Origin: Paracoccus denitrificans
Lineage (GTDB): Bacteria > Pseudomonadota > Alphaproteobacteria > Rhodobacterales > Rhodobacteraceae
Assembly: GCA_003240735.1 (NCBI GenBank)
Contig: QFNE01000024.1
Location: 1 to 31,619, forward strand
Direction: 5' to 3'
DNA: 31,619 nt
Each line of letters starts with the position of its first letter. The first letter of the stretch is position 1. Position numbers and translations under genes: made by a program. Shown here one piece after another: positions 6,023 through 14,986 of this stretch. The notes below the pieces were generated by a model that did not search any database, was not told the origin of the DNA, and saw only the letters and a list, made by a program, of their open reading frames with translations.

Positions 6023-6838
6023 TTAGTCCCGGCGCGTGGCGGATGGTAGCCCTTGGATCGTGCGGGCAGCCTTGACCCACCAGTCCGGGTGGACTGCACC
6101 CAGCGTCACTGCCGCGTCAGACGCCGCGACGGCGTCCCGAAACAGGCCAAAGCACGTCGCACCCGACCCCGACATGCGCACCAGATCAGCGCCGGCCCCC
6201 TCAAGCGCCGCAAGGACATCCGAGATCACAGGTGTCATCGCAATGGCCGGTGGCTGCAGGTCGTTGCGCGTCTGCGCCAACCATCCCATGAAATCCGGGC
6301 CATACGGCGGCAGACCCGAATTATCGCGTCGCGTCAGCGCCGCATAGACGGCGGGCGTCGACACCGGCACGCCGGGGTTGACCAGCACCAGATGCAGAAC
6401 CGGCATGTCTGGTGCCGCGCTCAGAACCTCTCCAATGCCGCCCATCCGGCAGGGCTTGCTCAGCAGACAGACCGGCAGATCGGCACCCAGTCGGACCGGG
6501 TCAGACGGCACCTGCCCCCCTGCCCGCAGGACCGCCGCCGCGTCAGCAGACCCGCCCCCCAATCCCGACGCAACCGGAAGGTTCTTTTCCAGCTCAACCC
6601 GCCCGGTCAGCCCGGCCAGATCCAGCGCGCGAAGGCACAGGTTATCCCCATCCGTGGGGACGTCAGGCGCAAACGGACCGGTGACCGCAAACCCGCTGCC
6701 GGGGGACAGCGTGACCCGGTCGCCGATGTCCAGAAAAACGACCAGCGAGTCGATCAGGTGATACCCATCTGCCCGCTGCCCGGTCACATGCAGGGCAAGG
6801 TTGACCTTGGCGGGCGCGTCCTCGGTGACCGAAGTCAC
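6023..6838 (-). CDS. ispE: 4-diphosphocytidyl-2-C-methyl-D-erythritol kinase
   Basis: IspE phosphorylates CDP-methylerythritol in the MEP isoprenoid pathway. The 271-residue GHMP kinase has Lys11 in APAKVNLALHV, the ATP-binding motif LPVASGLGGGSADAA (87-101) and the catalytic Asp120 in RLGADLPVCLL. The third GHMP motif is MSGSGATCFGLF. The start is GTG at 6838, overlapping the stop of the TPR gene as GTGA. Length is slightly short for the family but complete. Confidence 0.96.
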   Translation of the reverse strand: MTSVTEDAPAKVNLALHVTGQRADGYHLIDSLVVFLDIGDRVTLSPGSGFAVTGPFAPDVPTDGDNLCLRALDLAGLTGRVELEKNLPVASGLGGGSADAAAVLRAGGQVPSDPVRLGADLPVCLLSKPCRMGGIGEVLSAAPDMPVLHLVLVNPGVPVSTPAVYAALTRRDNSGLPPYGPDFMGWLAQTRNDLQPPAIAMTPVISDVLAALEGAGADLVRMSGSGATCFGLFRDAVAASDAAVTLGAVHPDWWVKAARTIQGLPSATRRD

Positions 6839-8730
6839 GGGTTGGTTGCGGGCGTTGTTGCCGGTGCGTTTGTCGTGTCATTCGCGCTGACCGGTGCTGG
6901 CGGCTCGGGCGGCAGTCCGAACCCGGCGGGCAGTTTGCCGCCATTCGCGGCCTCGGCCTTGGCGACCTCGTCCAGACCGACCTCCAGCTTGGCGCGGATG
7001 CGGTCGCGGCTGACGTCGTCACCCTCTTTCCACAGGCTCAGGGCGCGGCGCCATTGAATCTCGGCCTCGCGCTTGCGGTTCACCTTCCAGTAGACGTCGC
7101 CCATGTGGTCGTTCACGACCGCGTCGTCGGACATCATCGTGACCGCACGCTCCATCGGGTCGACGGCCTCGGCAAAGCGGCCCAGCTTGTAATAGGCCCA
7201 GCCGAGCGAATCGAGGATGTAGCCGTCTTCGGGGCGCAACTCGACAGCCTTCTGGATCAACGCCAGCCCCTCATCCAGGTTGATGTTTCGGTCCACCAGC
7301 GAATAGCCGAGATAGTTCAGGATCGGCGCCTGATTGGGCTGCAGGGCCAGCGCGGCGCGCATATCTGCATCCGCGCGGTCGAACTGGCCAGCGCGTTCCA
7401 GCGCGATGCCGCGTGCATAAAGCGGGAACCACGTCTGCTGCGGATCGCCCGATTTCTGCAAGATTTCCAGCGCGCGGTCATAGGCGCTGACGGCGTCCGT
7501 CCAGCGGTCATTCTGGCGCAGCAGATCCCCCAGCGCGATCCATGCGGGCGCAAGATCTGGGCGGGCTTCGGTCAGGGTGCGCGCGGCCTTTTCGGCGTCG
7601 TCGGGACGTTCTGCGCGCGCCAGCGTGTCGATGCGTGCCAGCTCGGCCACGGGGCGCATGTCGCCCATCTCACGCAGCGCGTCGAATTCCTTGTTGGCCA
7701 GATCGAACTGCCCGACCTGCTGCAGAAGCTGGGCCACCATCAGCCGCGCTTCACCCAGATTTGGCGCCAGATATTCGGCCAGCCGCGCGTGGATCAGCGC
7801 CAGCGGATCAGGCTCGTCCGTTTCGGAAAGCGCAGTCGCAAAGGTCAGAAAGACCTGCGCGATCCCGTCCTTGGGCGAGGTGATGGCCGTGAACGGCACC
7901 CGCTCGCCATTCGCCAGCTCCTGGCGCAGCTGGGCCAGCGCCGGCTCATTTTCCACACCATCCAGGGTGTCGATGATCTTCAGCGCGTCCGCATCGCGTT
8001 CCAGCTGCGACAGCACCTGCGCGCGCGCGATGATGCCCAGCAGATGCCCACCGGTCCGCGGGTCCGACAGCAGCTTCTCCGCACCCTCGTAATCCCCGAC
8101 GCTCGCCTTTGCGAGCCCGAGGTGATACCGCGCGATCCCCTCGGCGCCTTTGCTTTTCTCAAGCTTTTCGAAGGCGGCCATGGCTTCCTTGGCCTTGCCC
8201 GCACCCATCAGCGCCCAGGCATGGACCATGTTGTCCAGCAGCCCGCCCCCCACTTCCGCCTCGGCGGTGGGACGGCTCTTGAGCGCTGACAGAAGATCGT
8301 CCCAACGGTCGTTGCGGGCCATGTCGGCGCGCAGGACCAAGCCCGCCAGTTGCGTCGGGTCACCCTTGGCTTTCGTCTGATCCGCCAGCCGGACTGCATC
8401 CCCAACTTGACCTGCGGAAATCATCGCGACCAGCGCGCTGTCTTGCAAAACGGGGTCCGCCGCCTCGACCTTCAGGGCGGCGTCGTAATACTCGGCCGCC
8501 GCACGAAAGTCGCTGTTCACGGCTGCGGCGCGCGCGGCCAGATAGGGACCGGCCAATCCCTGAATCGGGTCAACCTGTGCCATCGACTTCGGCTGATCGC
8601 TGGGAAGCGCCTCAGCGTCGATGACCGGGCCGGACTCGGCCTCAGCGTCCGTGACGTCCTGCGCGAATACAGCGGAATACGGTGCCTGCAGGGTCAACGC
8701 GGCAAGGGCCAGGGTCAGGATCGTCTTCAT
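6835..8730 (-). CDS. Exported tetratricopeptide-repeat protein
   Basis: This 631-residue protein has a Sec signal peptide (residues 1-23, ending VFA). A long helical solenoid follows. The clearest TPR units are at about 390-570, for example APAWIALGDLLRQNDRWTDA, PILNYLGYSLVDRN, DGYILDSLGWAYYKLGRF and NDHMGDVYWKVNRKREAEIQ. The C-terminus is a Pro/Ala/Thr-rich tail. It should act in the periplasm or at the outer membrane as a protein-binding scaffold; no enzymatic motif is seen. It lies 116 bp after the ETF-QO gene, and its TGA overlaps the ispE start. The precise role is unknown. Confidence 0.9.
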   Translation of the reverse strand: MKTILTLALAALTLQAPYSAVFAQDVTDAEAESGPVIDAEALPSDQPKSMAQVDPIQGLAGPYLAARAAAVNSDFRAAAEYYDAALKVEAADPVLQDSALVAMISAGQVGDAVRLADQTKAKGDPTQLAGLVLRADMARNDRWDDLLSALKSRPTAEAEVGGGLLDNMVHAWALMGAGKAKEAMAAFEKLEKSKGAEGIARYHLGLAKASVGDYEGAEKLLSDPRTGGHLLGIIARAQVLSQLERDADALKIIDTLDGVENEPALAQLRQELANGERVPFTAITSPKDGIAQVFLTFATALSETDEPDPLALIHARLAEYLAPNLGEARLMVAQLLQQVGQFDLANKEFDALREMGDMRPVAELARIDTLARAERPDDAEKAARTLTEARPDLAPAWIALGDLLRQNDRWTDAVSAYDRALEILQKSGDPQQTWFPLYARGIALERAGQFDRADADMRAALALQPNQAPILNYLGYSLVDRNINLDEGLALIQKAVELRPEDGYILDSLGWAYYKLGRFAEAVDPMERAVTMMSDDAVVNDHMGDVYWKVNRKREAEIQWRRALSLWKEGDDVSRDRIRAKLEVGLDEVAKAEAANGGKLPAGFGLPPEPPAPVSANDTTNAPATTPATNP

Positions 8731-8846
8731 GTCGGCAGCTGCTTTCTGTCGGAAATCCGCCCGGACCCTAGCGGCCCTGCCCTGTCACGGCAACGCCCGG
8801 TTGCAGCACCGCGCGCAGGTTTCCATGCGCAGGGGCACCGGTTTGA

Positions 8847-10520
8847 TCACATATTCGGGTAATTCGGCCCGTCACCGCCCTGTGGCGTCGTCCAGACGAT
8901 GTTCTGTGACGGGTCCTTGATATCGCAGGTCTTGCAATGAACGCAGTTCTGGAAGTTGATCACGAACCGCGCACCGTCGGGGGCCGATGCGTCCTCCACC
9001 ACCTCATAGACGCCGGCCGGGCAGTAACGCTGCGCGGGTTCGGCATATTCGGGCAGGTTCACCTTGATCGGGATATCGGGGTTCTTCAGCTTCAGGTGGC
9101 AGGGCTGGCTTTCTTCGTGGTTGGTAAAGCTGAAGGCCACGTTCGTCAGCCGATCAAAGCTGAGCTTGCCGTCCGGTCTGGGGTAGTCGATCGGCTTGAA
9201 CTTGTCGGCGTGCCCGGTGGCGGCCGCATCCGACTTGCCGTGCTTCCACGTGCCAAGGATGTTGCGGTTGAAAAGATTGGCAAACCACATGTCGGCCCCG
9301 CCCAGCATCAACGATCCGACCATGCCGGTGCGCGACCAGCTGGGCTTGACGTTGCGCACGCGCTTCAGGTCCTTGGCGATGGGACCGGACCGGACGTCGT
9401 CCTCATAGGCCGTCAGTTCGTCCCCTTCCCGACCTTCCTGAATGGCGGCATGGGCCGCTTCGGCCGCCGCGATGCCCGACAGCATGGCATTGTGGTTGCC
9501 CTTGATGCGCGGCACGTTCACCAGCCCCGCCGAACAGCCCAGCAGGATCGCCCCCGGCACGGTCAGCTTCGGGATCGACTGCCAGCCGCCCTCGGTGATG
9601 GCACGCGCGCCGTAAGCCACGCGCTTGCCGCCCTCCAGCAGCTCGGCGATCATCGGGTGATGCTTGAAGCGCTGGAATTCGGCGTAGGGGTACAGATAAG
9701 GGTTGGCGTAGTTCAGGTGGACGACGAAGCCCAGAAACACCTGATTGTTTTCTGCGTGATAGATGAAGGACCCACCGCCCGCGTTCTTGCCAAGGGGCCA
9801 GCCCATCGTGTGGATGACCGTGCCTTCCTTGTGCTTCGCCGGGTCGATTTCCCAGATTTCCTTCATCCCAAGACCGAACTTCTGCGGCTCGTGTCCGTCG
9901 GACAGCTCAAAGTTCTCGATCAGGACCTTGGCCAGACTGCCGCGCGCGCCTTCGGCGATGAAGACGTACTTGCCGCGCAGCTCCATCCCCGGCTCATAGG
10001 ACGGGCCGGGGGTGCCATCGGGGTTCTTGCCCATTTCACCTGCCACGACACCGGCCACGCGTGGCTTGCCGTCGACCTCTTCGCCCCAGACGATTTCGGA
10101 TGCGGCCATGCCGGGGAAAATCTCGACGCCCATCCCTTCGGCCTGTTCGGCCAGCCAGCGGCAGACGTTGCCCATGCTGACGATGTAGTTGCCGTGGTTC
10201 GACATCAGCTTCGGCATCGGCCAGTTCGGAATGCGGATCGATCCGCTTTCCCCAAGAACGACAAAGTTGTCGTCCTTGACCTCGGTTTTGATCGGTGCGC
10301 CTTTGTCCTTCCAGTCGGGGATCAGCTGGTTCAACCCGATGGGGTCCAGAACGGCACCGGACAGGATATGCGCGCCGACTTCGGACCCTTTTTCAAGGAC
10401 CACGACGTTCAGTTCGGGATCGAGCTGTTTCAGACGGATGGCCGCAGACAGACCTGCAGGTCCGGCACCGACGATCACCACGTCGAAATCCATTGATTCG
10501 CGTTCGATCGTCTCGGTCAT
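8847..10520 (-). CDS. Electron transfer flavoprotein-ubiquinone oxidoreductase
   Basis: ETF-QO takes electrons from reduced ETF (fed by acyl-CoA dehydrogenases) and passes them to ubiquinone at the inner membrane. The 557-residue product has an FAD-binding GAGPAGLSAAIRL motif (18-30). The C-terminal [4Fe-4S] domain has ligands Cys500, Cys526, Cys529 and Cys532 (CPAGVYE, then CVHCKTCDIKDP), matching the spacing of the mitochondrial enzyme within one residue. ATG at 10520 is preferred over the longer frame because GGGGAG precedes it and MTETIERESMDFDVVIVG is the normal start. Partner genes in this window are etfA and an acyl-CoA dehydrogenase. Confidence 0.97.
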   Translation of the reverse strand: MTETIERESMDFDVVIVGAGPAGLSAAIRLKQLDPELNVVVLEKGSEVGAHILSGAVLDPIGLNQLIPDWKDKGAPIKTEVKDDNFVVLGESGSIRIPNWPMPKLMSNHGNYIVSMGNVCRWLAEQAEGMGVEIFPGMAASEIVWGEEVDGKPRVAGVVAGEMGKNPDGTPGPSYEPGMELRGKYVFIAEGARGSLAKVLIENFELSDGHEPQKFGLGMKEIWEIDPAKHKEGTVIHTMGWPLGKNAGGGSFIYHAENNQVFLGFVVHLNYANPYLYPYAEFQRFKHHPMIAELLEGGKRVAYGARAITEGGWQSIPKLTVPGAILLGCSAGLVNVPRIKGNHNAMLSGIAAAEAAHAAIQEGREGDELTAYEDDVRSGPIAKDLKRVRNVKPSWSRTGMVGSLMLGGADMWFANLFNRNILGTWKHGKSDAAATGHADKFKPIDYPRPDGKLSFDRLTNVAFSFTNHEESQPCHLKLKNPDIPIKVNLPEYAEPAQRYCPAGVYEVVEDASAPDGARFVINFQNCVHCKTCDIKDPSQNIVWTTPQGGDGPNYPNM

Positions 10521-10618
10521 GGCTTGCTCCCCTTCGCGCTTGCTCCGCCACACTACCTAAGGGCTTCCGTTTGGGGACACAATCACGACGCGGCGATGCA
10601 CGACGCCCGGCGCGCATG

Positions 10619-10645
10619 AAAAAGGCGCGCCATCGACGGCGCGCC
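10619..10645 (-). terminator. Intrinsic terminator of the ABC transporter operon
   Basis: In the minus direction an eight-pair stem GGCGCGCC/GGCGCGCC with a six-base loop is followed directly by TTTTT. It lies 23 bases after the binding-protein stop codon and separates that operon from the ETF-QO gene. Confidence 0.85.
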
Positions 10646-10667
10646 CCTAGCCGTCCACCCGGCCCAG

Positions 10668-11678
10668 TTACTGCGCAGCAGCCGCTGCCTTTTCGACGTA
10701 TTCGTTGGTGTATGTCTTCGACAGATCAACATTCGCAGCCGCTACCTCGGGCGAGTTGAAGCTGACCACGTCCAGCACAACCTTGGCGCCGTCAGGGTCC
10801 ATCGCGCCGGTCTCAGAAATCATCTCAAGGCTGTTTTTCAGCGACTCGACATAGATTGCCTTGTCCGCGCCGATCATCTCGGGCGGCATCTGGTCGGCGA
10901 TTTCTTCGGGCGTGTGGGAGTGGATGTACTTCAGCGTATCGACGATGGCCGCAGCGACGCCTTCGGTTTCCTTCGCATGCGCATCGACCCATTCCGTGCG
11001 GGCATAGATCGCAGCACCGGCATAGTCCGCGCCAAAGAACTTGCGTGTGTCGTCCGTCTTGCGGGTATCGATCAGCGTCGCAAGATCAGGGTGCATCTTC
11101 AGAAGTTGCGTGATCGCCGGATCCAGCGTTACGACCGCATCGATCTGACCTTGCTGCATGGCGGCAACCGAGGTCGCGCCGACACCTACGCCCACGACGG
11201 ATGCAGCATTCTTGTCCATGCCGTCCTTGGCCAACAGGTACTTCAGGAAGAAGTCGGTGGACGACCCCGGCGCGGTGACGCCCACGGTCTTGCCCTTGAG
11301 GTCCGCCAGCGAATTGATCTTGCCCGTGTTCTTCGGGGCGACCATCAGGGCGATGCCGGGCAGGCGTCCCAGGACGGCGACGGCCTCCATCTGCTGGTTC
11401 TTGGCGGCCATGTTGATGGTGTGTTCGTAATATCCAGACACCATGTCCGCGCTGCCGCCGACCATCGCCTTCAGCGCGGCCGAGCCACCCTTGAAGTCGA
11501 TCAATTCGACATCGACGCCGTGCTTTTCATAATTGCCAAGCTGTTTGGCCAGAACCGTCGGCAGATAGCAGATGCAGCTGGACCCGCCGATTGCGATCTT
11601 GACCGTGTCAGCCGCGGCCGGACCTGCGGCCATCACGACGACGGCGCACAGCGCCTTGGCCAGATTGTTCATGTTCAT
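10668..11678 (-). CDS. ABC transporter substrate-binding protein (NitT/TauT, SsuA/NMT1-like)
   Basis: This is a periplasmic binding protein of the family that captures nitrate, sulfonates, taurine or pyrimidine precursors. The 336-residue product has a signal peptide (to about residue 23, GPAAA), then IAIGGSSCICYLPTVLAKQLG and VELIDFKGGSAALKAMVGGS, typical of the first lobe. GKTVGVTAPGSSTDFFLKYLL follows at the hinge. ATG at 11678 is chosen because GGGAGG precedes it. An unusual Cys-Ile-Cys pair lies near the expected ligand cleft. It is the last gene of the ATPase–permease–binding protein operon; the substrate cannot be told from sequence alone. Confidence 0.93.
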   Translation of the reverse strand: MNMNNLAKALCAVVVMAAGPAAADTVKIAIGGSSCICYLPTVLAKQLGNYEKHGVDVELIDFKGGSAALKAMVGGSADMVSGYYEHTINMAAKNQQMEAVAVLGRLPGIALMVAPKNTGKINSLADLKGKTVGVTAPGSSTDFFLKYLLAKDGMDKNAASVVGVGVGATSVAAMQQGQIDAVVTLDPAITQLLKMHPDLATLIDTRKTDDTRKFFGADYAGAAIYARTEWVDAHAKETEGVAAAIVDTLKYIHSHTPEEIADQMPPEMIGADKAIYVESLKNSLEMISETGAMDPDGAKVVLDVVSFNSPEVAAANVDLSKTYTNEYVEKAAAAAQ

Positions 11679-11709
11679 CCCAAATCCTCCCCCATTACTG
11701 AATGCATTC

Positions 11710-12495
11710 CTACGCGTGACCACCGGTTGGCTGCCAGACCAGCAACCGACGCTCGACCAGCGTCACGATCCAGTCGATCAGCAGGACAAAGACCGACAGG
11801 ACCACCATCCCGGCATAGACGCCGGCGATGTCGAACATCCCTTCGGCCTGCGCGATCAGGTATCCCAGCCCTGCGGCTGAGCCCAGATATTCGCCCACGA
11901 CCGCGCCGACGACCGCAAACCCGATCGAGATGTGCAGCGATGAAAAGACCCAGCTCAGCGCAGACGGCAGATAGACGTGGCGCAGCAACTGGCGTTCCGA
12001 CATGCCCAGCATTCGTGCGTTTTCCAGCACGTTGCGGTTCACCTCCTTGACGCCCTGATAGACGTTGAAGAAGACGACAAAGAACACCAGCGTGAACCCC
12101 AGCGCGACCTTGGACCAGATGCCAAGCCCGAACCACAGCGTGAAGATTGGGGCCAACACCACGCGCGGCAGGGCGTTCGCGGCCTTGACGTAAGGGTCAA
12201 ATACGGCGGCAAGCCGCGGTCGGCGCGCCAGCCAGAAGCCAAGGATCAGCGCCGCGACAGTGCCGATGACAAAGGCCAGCACGGCTTCGATCAGGGTGAT
12301 CCACAGGTGATACCAGATCGTGCCGCTGCTGAACCACTGGACGATCTGCTGCCCTACCGCCGCTGGCGTCGAAAAGAAGAAACGGATGCGATCGACATCA
12401 CCGAACAGCGACGTGTTCGTCGCGACCCACCAGACCGCCAGAAACACCACCGCGACCAGCAGTTGCAGCATGAAAAGCCGGGTCTTGGTCATCAT
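11710..12495 (-). CDS. ABC transporter permease (NitT/TauT type)
   Basis: This 261-residue inner-membrane subunit has about six hydrophobic helices. The first is at about 8-28 (LQLLVAVVFLAVWWVATN). It has the coupling-loop region with ENARMLGMSERQLLRHVYLPSAL, equivalent to the EAA motif that contacts the ATPase. The family is that of SsuC/TauC permeases. The first ATG (12495) overlaps the ATPase stop as ATGA; a second ATG follows immediately. The binding-protein gene starts 31 bp downstream. Confidence 0.95.
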   Translation of the reverse strand: MMTKTRLFMLQLLVAVVFLAVWWVATNTSLFGDVDRIRFFFSTPAAVGQQIVQWFSSGTIWYHLWITLIEAVLAFVIGTVAALILGFWLARRPRLAAVFDPYVKAANALPRVVLAPIFTLWFGLGIWSKVALGFTLVFFVVFFNVYQGVKEVNRNVLENARMLGMSERQLLRHVYLPSALSWVFSSLHISIGFAVVGAVVGEYLGSAAGLGYLIAQAEGMFDIAGVYAGMVVLSVFVLLIDWIVTLVERRLLVWQPTGGHA

Positions 12496-13298
12496 GCGCT
12501 GGTCCCCACGGTATTGGCGTATGCTTTCAGGACCTGCTCTTTCAGCAGGGCCCAGATGTCGCGGTGCAGGCGCTGGAACTCTGGCGTCAGCTTGATCTCG
12601 GACACATCGCGCGGCCGTTGCAGCGGGATCGGGAAGTCGCCGATGATCTTGGCCGCGGGGCCGGTCGACATGATGACGACCCGGTCAGCCAGCGAGATCG
12701 CCTCTTCCAGATCATGGGTCACGAACATCACGGCATTGCGGTCCTGCTGCCACAGACCCAGCAGAAGGTCGCCCATGATCAGGCGGGTCTGAGCGTCCAG
12801 CGGGCCGAACGGTTCATCCATCAGCAGAATCTGCGGGTCGCGGATCAGGACCTGCGCCATGGCGACGCGCTTGCGCTGACCGCCCGACAGCATGTGCGGA
12901 TACCGGTCGCCAAAGCCCGTCAGGCCGACGCGGGTCAGCCACTCCTCGGCACGCGACAGCGCCTCTCGGCGCGGGGTGCCCGCGATTTCCAGCCCGATGG
13001 CAACATTGTCGCGCGACGTCTTCCACGGCATCAGCGCATCGGCCTGAAACAGGTAGCCGGCCTTGCGATTCAAGCCGGACAGCGCCACGCCGCCGATCTC
13101 GACCCGCCCGGCAGACGGCCGCAGCAGCCCGGCAGCGGCATTCAGAAGCGTTGACTTGCCCGACCCAGTCGGACCGACGATGGCCACGAACTCGCCCTCG
13201 GCCACCGTTAGATCCGCACCGGATACGGCTTGATAGGCCGCCCTGCCCGGCGTGGCGAAGGTGACATCTACGGCATCAAGTCGAACGGCGGTCGGCAT
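12492..13298 (-). CDS. ABC transporter ATP-binding protein (NitT/TauT type)
   Basis: This 268-residue ATPase powers the adjacent permease. Motifs are complete: Walker A GPTGSGKST (42-50), the Q-loop at FQADALMPW, the signature LSGGQRKR (137-144), Walker B ILLMDEPFGPLDA (157-169) and the switch histidine H195 in FVTHDLEEAI. ATG at 13298 is chosen because MPTAVRLDAVDVTF is the normal start. The longer upstream frame is rich in unlikely residues, and no strong ribosome-binding site is seen for either. It is the first gene of the operon, divergent from greA. Confidence 0.95.
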   Translation of the reverse strand: MPTAVRLDAVDVTFATPGRAAYQAVSGADLTVAEGEFVAIVGPTGSGKSTLLNAAAGLLRPSAGRVEIGGVALSGLNRKAGYLFQADALMPWKTSRDNVAIGLEIAGTPRREALSRAEEWLTRVGLTGFGDRYPHMLSGGQRKRVAMAQVLIRDPQILLMDEPFGPLDAQTRLIMGDLLLGLWQQDRNAVMFVTHDLEEAISLADRVVIMSTGPAAKIIGDFPIPLQRPRDVSEIKLTPEFQRLHRDIWALLKEQVLKAYANTVGTSA

Positions 13299-13587
13299 GG
13301 GCAGCTTTGCTTTAGTTTCGTTGGCATGTGTTGATGCGGTAATGTGCCACCGGTTGCAAGGCAATGGTCGGCAATAAAACTGCGCACCAGCTAACGCAGA
13401 CCTCCGATATGTCGCCGCCACGGTCGTGATTTGGCCGATCCCCCCGCGGCCCGCTTGCAAGGGGCGCGGACCTGCGCCACGATGCTGCCCTGATGCGGGA
13501 CGTCCCTGATCTGAGGATCAAGGGCGTCCCCGCAGCATTCAAGATGGGCCGCAAGCCCCGCCCACAGTCTGGATTGCCGAGGGAACG
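13299..13587. promoter_or_regulatory. Divergent intergenic region between the ABC operon and greA
   Basis: This 289-bp gap must hold the promoters of both flanking transcripts. Two structures are visible. GGCAAT is repeated at 13360 and 13370, ten bases apart. A large imperfect inverted repeat (GCGGGACG…CGTCCCCGC, ending in TGATC/GATCA) lies at 13495-13533, about 55 bp before greA. The latter could fold in the greA 5' leader. No convincing -35/-10 pair was identified. Confidence 0.4.
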
Positions 13588-14058
13588 ATGGAAAAGATAC
13601 CGATGACACGTGCCGGGTTCGACCGGCTCGATGCCGAGCTTGGCAAGCTCAAGGGCACGGAACGCCCTGCGGTCATCCGCGCCATCGCCGAGGCGCGCGA
13701 ACACGGCGATCTGTCAGAGAACGCTGAATACCATTCGGCCCGTGAAAAGCAGTCCTTCATCGAAGGCCGCATCAAGGAGCTTGAGGCGGTCCTGTCCCGG
13801 GCCGAGGTGATCGATCCGTCCAAGTTGTCAGGCAGCATCAAGTTCGGCGCGACGGTGTCGCTGCTGGACGAAGATACCGAGGACAAGAAGACCTATACCA
13901 TCGTCGGCGAAACCGAAGCCGATCTGGAAAGCGGTCGGCTGAACATCCGCTCGCCCTTGGCACGGGCGCTGATCGGCAAGGATGTCGGTGACAGCGTCGA
14001 GGTGGTGACACCCGGCGGCCAGAAATCCTATGAGATTCTGTCAATCAAGTATGAATGA
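13588..14058 (+). CDS. greA: Transcription elongation factor GreA
   Basis: GreA rescues backtracked RNA polymerase by stimulating transcript cleavage through its secondary channel. The 156-residue product has the usual length. An N-terminal coiled coil (about 1-75) carries the tip acidic pair in EHGDLSENAEYHSAREKQ. The C-terminal FKBP-like domain is at about 80-156 (YTIVGETEAD, ISPLA-type RSPLARALIGK, VEVVTPGG). The ATG is preceded by GAGGGA. The last eight bases overlap the start of the next gene, suggesting translational coupling. Confidence 0.98.
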   Translation: MEKIPMTRAGFDRLDAELGKLKGTERPAVIRAIAEAREHGDLSENAEYHSAREKQSFIEGRIKELEAVLSRAEVIDPSKLSGSIKFGATVSLLDEDTEDKKTYTIVGETEADLESGRLNIRSPLARALIGKDVGDSVEVVTPGGQKSYEILSIKYE

Positions 14059-14980
14059 TCTGCGCGAAACGCTGCGCCGGCTGATCGACGGCGACGATGC
14101 CTCGGCGGCTCCGGTGGTGATCGGGGCGGTGGTGACGGTCGTCTGGCTGGTGATGGTCGTCCTGTTCTGGGTCTTCGGCGGAACGGGCGAAGGGTCTGGC
14201 ACTGCACAGCTGGCGCGCATCGTGGGCGTCCTGCTGCCGCTGCTGCTGATCTGGCTGGCGGTGGGTTATGCCCGTGCCATCGACGCCCTTCGGGCCGAGG
14301 CGTCGGATCTGCGTGCAGAACTGGCCCGGATGCAGGGACGCCGCGTGCCCGAGGATGCCGATGTGGGCCCGGTCGTGCGACCTGCAGCGCATTCCCCCCG
14401 TCCCGCAGACGCACCACGGGCCAGTCCGGCGCAGCGCCCCGCAGCCGCACCGCCTGCGGACAGTCGCCAGACATCCATGGGCTTTGACGAGCCTGCCCCC
14501 GAACCCGTCTCGATCGACGATCTGGTTCGCGCCCTGAACTTCCCTGACGGGCCCGACGATCACGAGGCGATCGCAGCCTTGCGCGCAGCACTTGCCGACC
14601 CTGACGCCAAACGCCTGATCCGTTCCGCGCAGGACGTGGTGACCCTGCTCGCGCAGTCAGAGCTGTTCATGGACCATCTGCCGCCAATCGGCGACGGGCC
14701 GAAATGGCGGCGCTATGCCGATGGCGTGCGCGGACCTGATGTCGCCGGTCTGGCGATCCCGGCATCGGACGAGGCGCTGGAGGCGGCCGTTCAGGCGATG
14801 CATGGCGACGAGATATTCCGCGACACCGCCCATCATTTCCTGCGTCAGTTCGACCGCGCCTTGGCACGACGTGCGGCAGACATGGATGATGCGACGCTGG
14901 AATACATGGTCCACTCGCGTTCGGGGCGGGCCTTCACGCTGCTGGCGCAGGCGACCGGCATGTTCGGCGAGGGTGCCTAG
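14051..14980 (+). CDS. Membrane-anchored protein of unknown function downstream of greA
   Basis: I do not recognise this 309-residue protein. Two hydrophobic segments (about 21-43 and 55-73) are followed by a charged helix likely to be a coiled coil (about 74-96). After that come a Pro/Ala-rich linker (about 98-150) and an all-helical acidic C-terminal domain (about 155-305) ending in HSRSGRAFTLLAQATGMFGEGA. Start ATG 14051 is chosen because it begins MNDLRETLRR and overlaps the greA stop by eight bases. It converges on the acetyltransferase gene, sharing a CTAG stop. The domain after the linker is probably cytoplasmic. Confidence 0.85.
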   Translation: MNDLRETLRRLIDGDDASAAPVVIGAVVTVVWLVMVVLFWVFGGTGEGSGTAQLARIVGVLLPLLLIWLAVGYARAIDALRAEASDLRAELARMQGRRVPEDADVGPVVRPAAHSPRPADAPRASPAQRPAAAPPADSRQTSMGFDEPAPEPVSIDDLVRALNFPDGPDDHEAIAALRAALADPDAKRLIRSAQDVVTLLAQSELFMDHLPPIGDGPKWRRYADGVRGPDVAGLAIPASDEALEAAVQAMHGDEIFRDTAHHFLRQFDRALARRAADMDDATLEYMVHSRSGRAFTLLAQATGMFGEGA

Positions 14981-14986
14981 GCACCC
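14971..14986. repeat. 16-bp perfect palindrome holding two convergent stop codons
   Basis: GGGTGCCTAGGCACCC is its own reverse complement. Its central CTAG supplies the TAG stop of the plus-strand gene (14978-14980) and the TAG stop of the minus-strand acetyltransferase (14979-14977). Both proteins end in Gly-Ala because both strands read the same sequence. Confidence 0.95.

Noticed and set aside
7054..8289. 411-codon plus-strand open frame
   Set aside because: It is antisense to the TPR protein and has no recognisable motif.
8937..10496. 519-codon plus-strand open frame
   Set aside because: It lies wholly opposite the ETF-QO gene, which has complete FAD and Fe-S motifs; the frame is an antisense shadow.
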